This document shows, one piece after another, positions 63,179 to 64,000 of a DNA stretch of 64,000 nt (position 1 is its first letter; each line of letters begins with the position of its first letter). The notes below the pieces were generated by a model, which saw only the letters and a program-made list of their open reading frames with translations, was not told the DNA's origin and searched no databases. The DNA is from Flavobacterium sp. ALJ2 (GTDB taxonomy: Bacteria; Bacteroidota; Bacteroidia; Flavobacteriales; Flavobacteriaceae): NCBI RefSeq assembly GCF_015594725.1, contig NZ_JADNRC010000005.1, positions 1-64,000 on the forward strand, given 5' to 3'. The position numbers and the translations under genes were made by a program.

Positions 63179-64000
63179 ATGAATACAAAATATTCTGATT
63201 TAATCAATCAAACTTATTACTTTCCTCAAGAGGAATTTACTTTAAACAAAGACAACCTTCAATTTCACAACATCGATTTGATGAAATTAGTAGAGAAATA
63301 TGGTACGCCATTAAAATTTACTTATTTACCTCAAATTTCTAATAATATCAACAAAGCAAAAAGTTGGTTTAGAAAATCGATGGAAAAGAATAAATACGAA
63401 GCAAAATACTATTACTGCTATTGTACTAAAAGTTCTCATTTTGAATTTATAATGAATGAAGCTTTCAAAAACAATATTCATATAGAAACTTCATCTGCGT
63501 TTGATATTAACATTGCAGAGAATTTATTAGAGAATGGCAAGATCAATAAAAACACCTACATTATCTGTAACGGCTTCAAAAGAGATCAATACGTTACAAA
63601 TATTGCAAGACTTATAAATAATGGTCATAAAAATACCATTCCAATTATTGACAACTACGAAGAACTTGATTTACTTCAAGCAGAAATCAAAGGGAAATTT
63701 AAAATTGGAATCCGAATTGCAGCCGAAGAAGAGCCTAAATTTGAGTTCTATACTTCAAGATTAGGAATAGGATACAAAAACATTGTCCCTTTTTACAAAA
63801 AAGAGATTAAAGAGAATAAAAATTTAGAAGTGAAAATGTTACACTTCTTTATTAATACAGGAATAAACGACAATGCATATTACTGGAATGAATTAGTAAA
63901 ATGTATTAAAGTATATGTAGCTTTAAAAAAGGAATGCCCTACTCTTGATGGCTTAAACATCGGTGGCGGATTCCCTATTAAAAACTCATTGGCTTTTGAG
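63179..64000 (+). CDS. speA: Arginine decarboxylase, PLP type III fold (partial, 5' part)
   Basis: An ATG at 63179 opens a frame that runs past the window end. The 274 residues seen read as a type III (alanine-racemase-fold) decarboxylase: TPLKFTYLP, AKYYYCYCTKSSHF (with the PLP lysine), IHIETSSAFDI, IICNGFKRDQY, PIIDNYEELDLL, and GLNIGGGFP near the end. In Bacteroidota this arrangement matches biosynthetic arginine decarboxylase, which makes agmatine for polyamine synthesis. Diaminopimelate decarboxylase is the main alternative, but the N-terminal wording fits the arginine enzyme better. The catalytic C-terminal part is outside the window. Confidence 0.78.
   Translation, partial: MNTKYSDLINQTYYFPQEEFTLNKDNLQFHNIDLMKLVEKYGTPLKFTYLPQISNNINKAKSWFRKSMEKNKYEAKYYYCYCTKSSHFEFIMNEAFKNNIHIETSSAFDINIAENLLENGKINKNTYIICNGFKRDQYVTNIARLINNGHKNTIPIIDNYEELDLLQAEIKGKFKIGIRIAAEEEPKFEFYTSRLGIGYKNIVPFYKKEIKENKNLEVKMLHFFINTGINDNAYYWNELVKCIKVYVALKKECPTLDGLNIGGGFPIKNSLAFE

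Overview
The window looks like chromosomal DNA of a Flavobacterium-like member of the Bacteroidota. Supporting signs are low GC, promoters of the Bacteroidota type (TTTG about 19-24 nt upstream of TAnnTTTG), a PorP/SprF type IX secretion protein, a CzcA-TolC fusion, Bacteroidota-style succinate dehydrogenase/fumarate reductase genes and a type II-C CRISPR-Cas9 locus. Species identity cannot be settled from the sequence alone.

Region by region. Positions 1-8.8 kb are an accessory region lying downstream (minus-strand sense) of an initiator tRNA-Met gene. It holds single-gene units (an Mrr-type restriction endonuclease, small membrane proteins, lipoproteins, an immunity-like gene broken by a stop codon) separated by imperfect inverted repeats resembling integron attC sites. 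Three direct copies of the tRNA 3' end plus terminator (189, 4210, 8680) split it into two blocks of about 4 kb. A LacI-type regulator sits near the tRNA. Positions 9-17.3 kb form a metabolic module: a decayed porin, periplasmic asparaginase, aspartase and a Dcu transporter on the minus strand, diverging from a three-gene fumarate reductase/succinate dehydrogenase operon. Together these could turn asparagine into fumarate and then succinate, with Dcu exchanging aspartate for succinate. Positions 17.6-23.4 kb carry an MscS-type channel, then two poorly described genes: a papain-like (CHAP/NlpC-like) protein and a GCS/glutamine-synthetase-fold carboxylate-amine ligase. Positions 23.8-33.7 kb hold PorP/SprF, two tandem AraC paralogues, a decayed IS982-like transposase and a heavy-metal RND efflux operon.

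Positions 34-39.4 kb hold a peroxiredoxin-like protein, an AHSA1/SRPBCC protein, a sirtuin, a DUF1826 protein and small unknowns. Positions 39.6-46.6 kb are a complete type II-C CRISPR locus: tracrRNA (minus strand), cas9 (1559 codons, catalytic residues intact), cas1, cas2 and an array of 11 identical 46-bp repeats with 10 spacers. The tracrRNA anti-repeat indicates that crRNAs are made from the minus strand, toward the cas genes. A helix-turn-helix gene just beyond the array is a near-duplicate, including upstream region and terminator, of the one at 470-874.

Positions 47.3-64 kb are mostly ordinary chromosome: tRNA-Arg, apt, a GreA/GreB-like factor, a DUF2490 protein, a histidine kinase, a NimT/NimR-like exporter-regulator pair, an FAD monooxygenase with a DnaJ-like zinc-binding N-terminus, an SMI1/KNR4 protein, tRNA-Val, an MsbA-like ABC exporter, proline dehydrogenase, aroB and the 5' part of an arginine decarboxylase gene that runs off the window.
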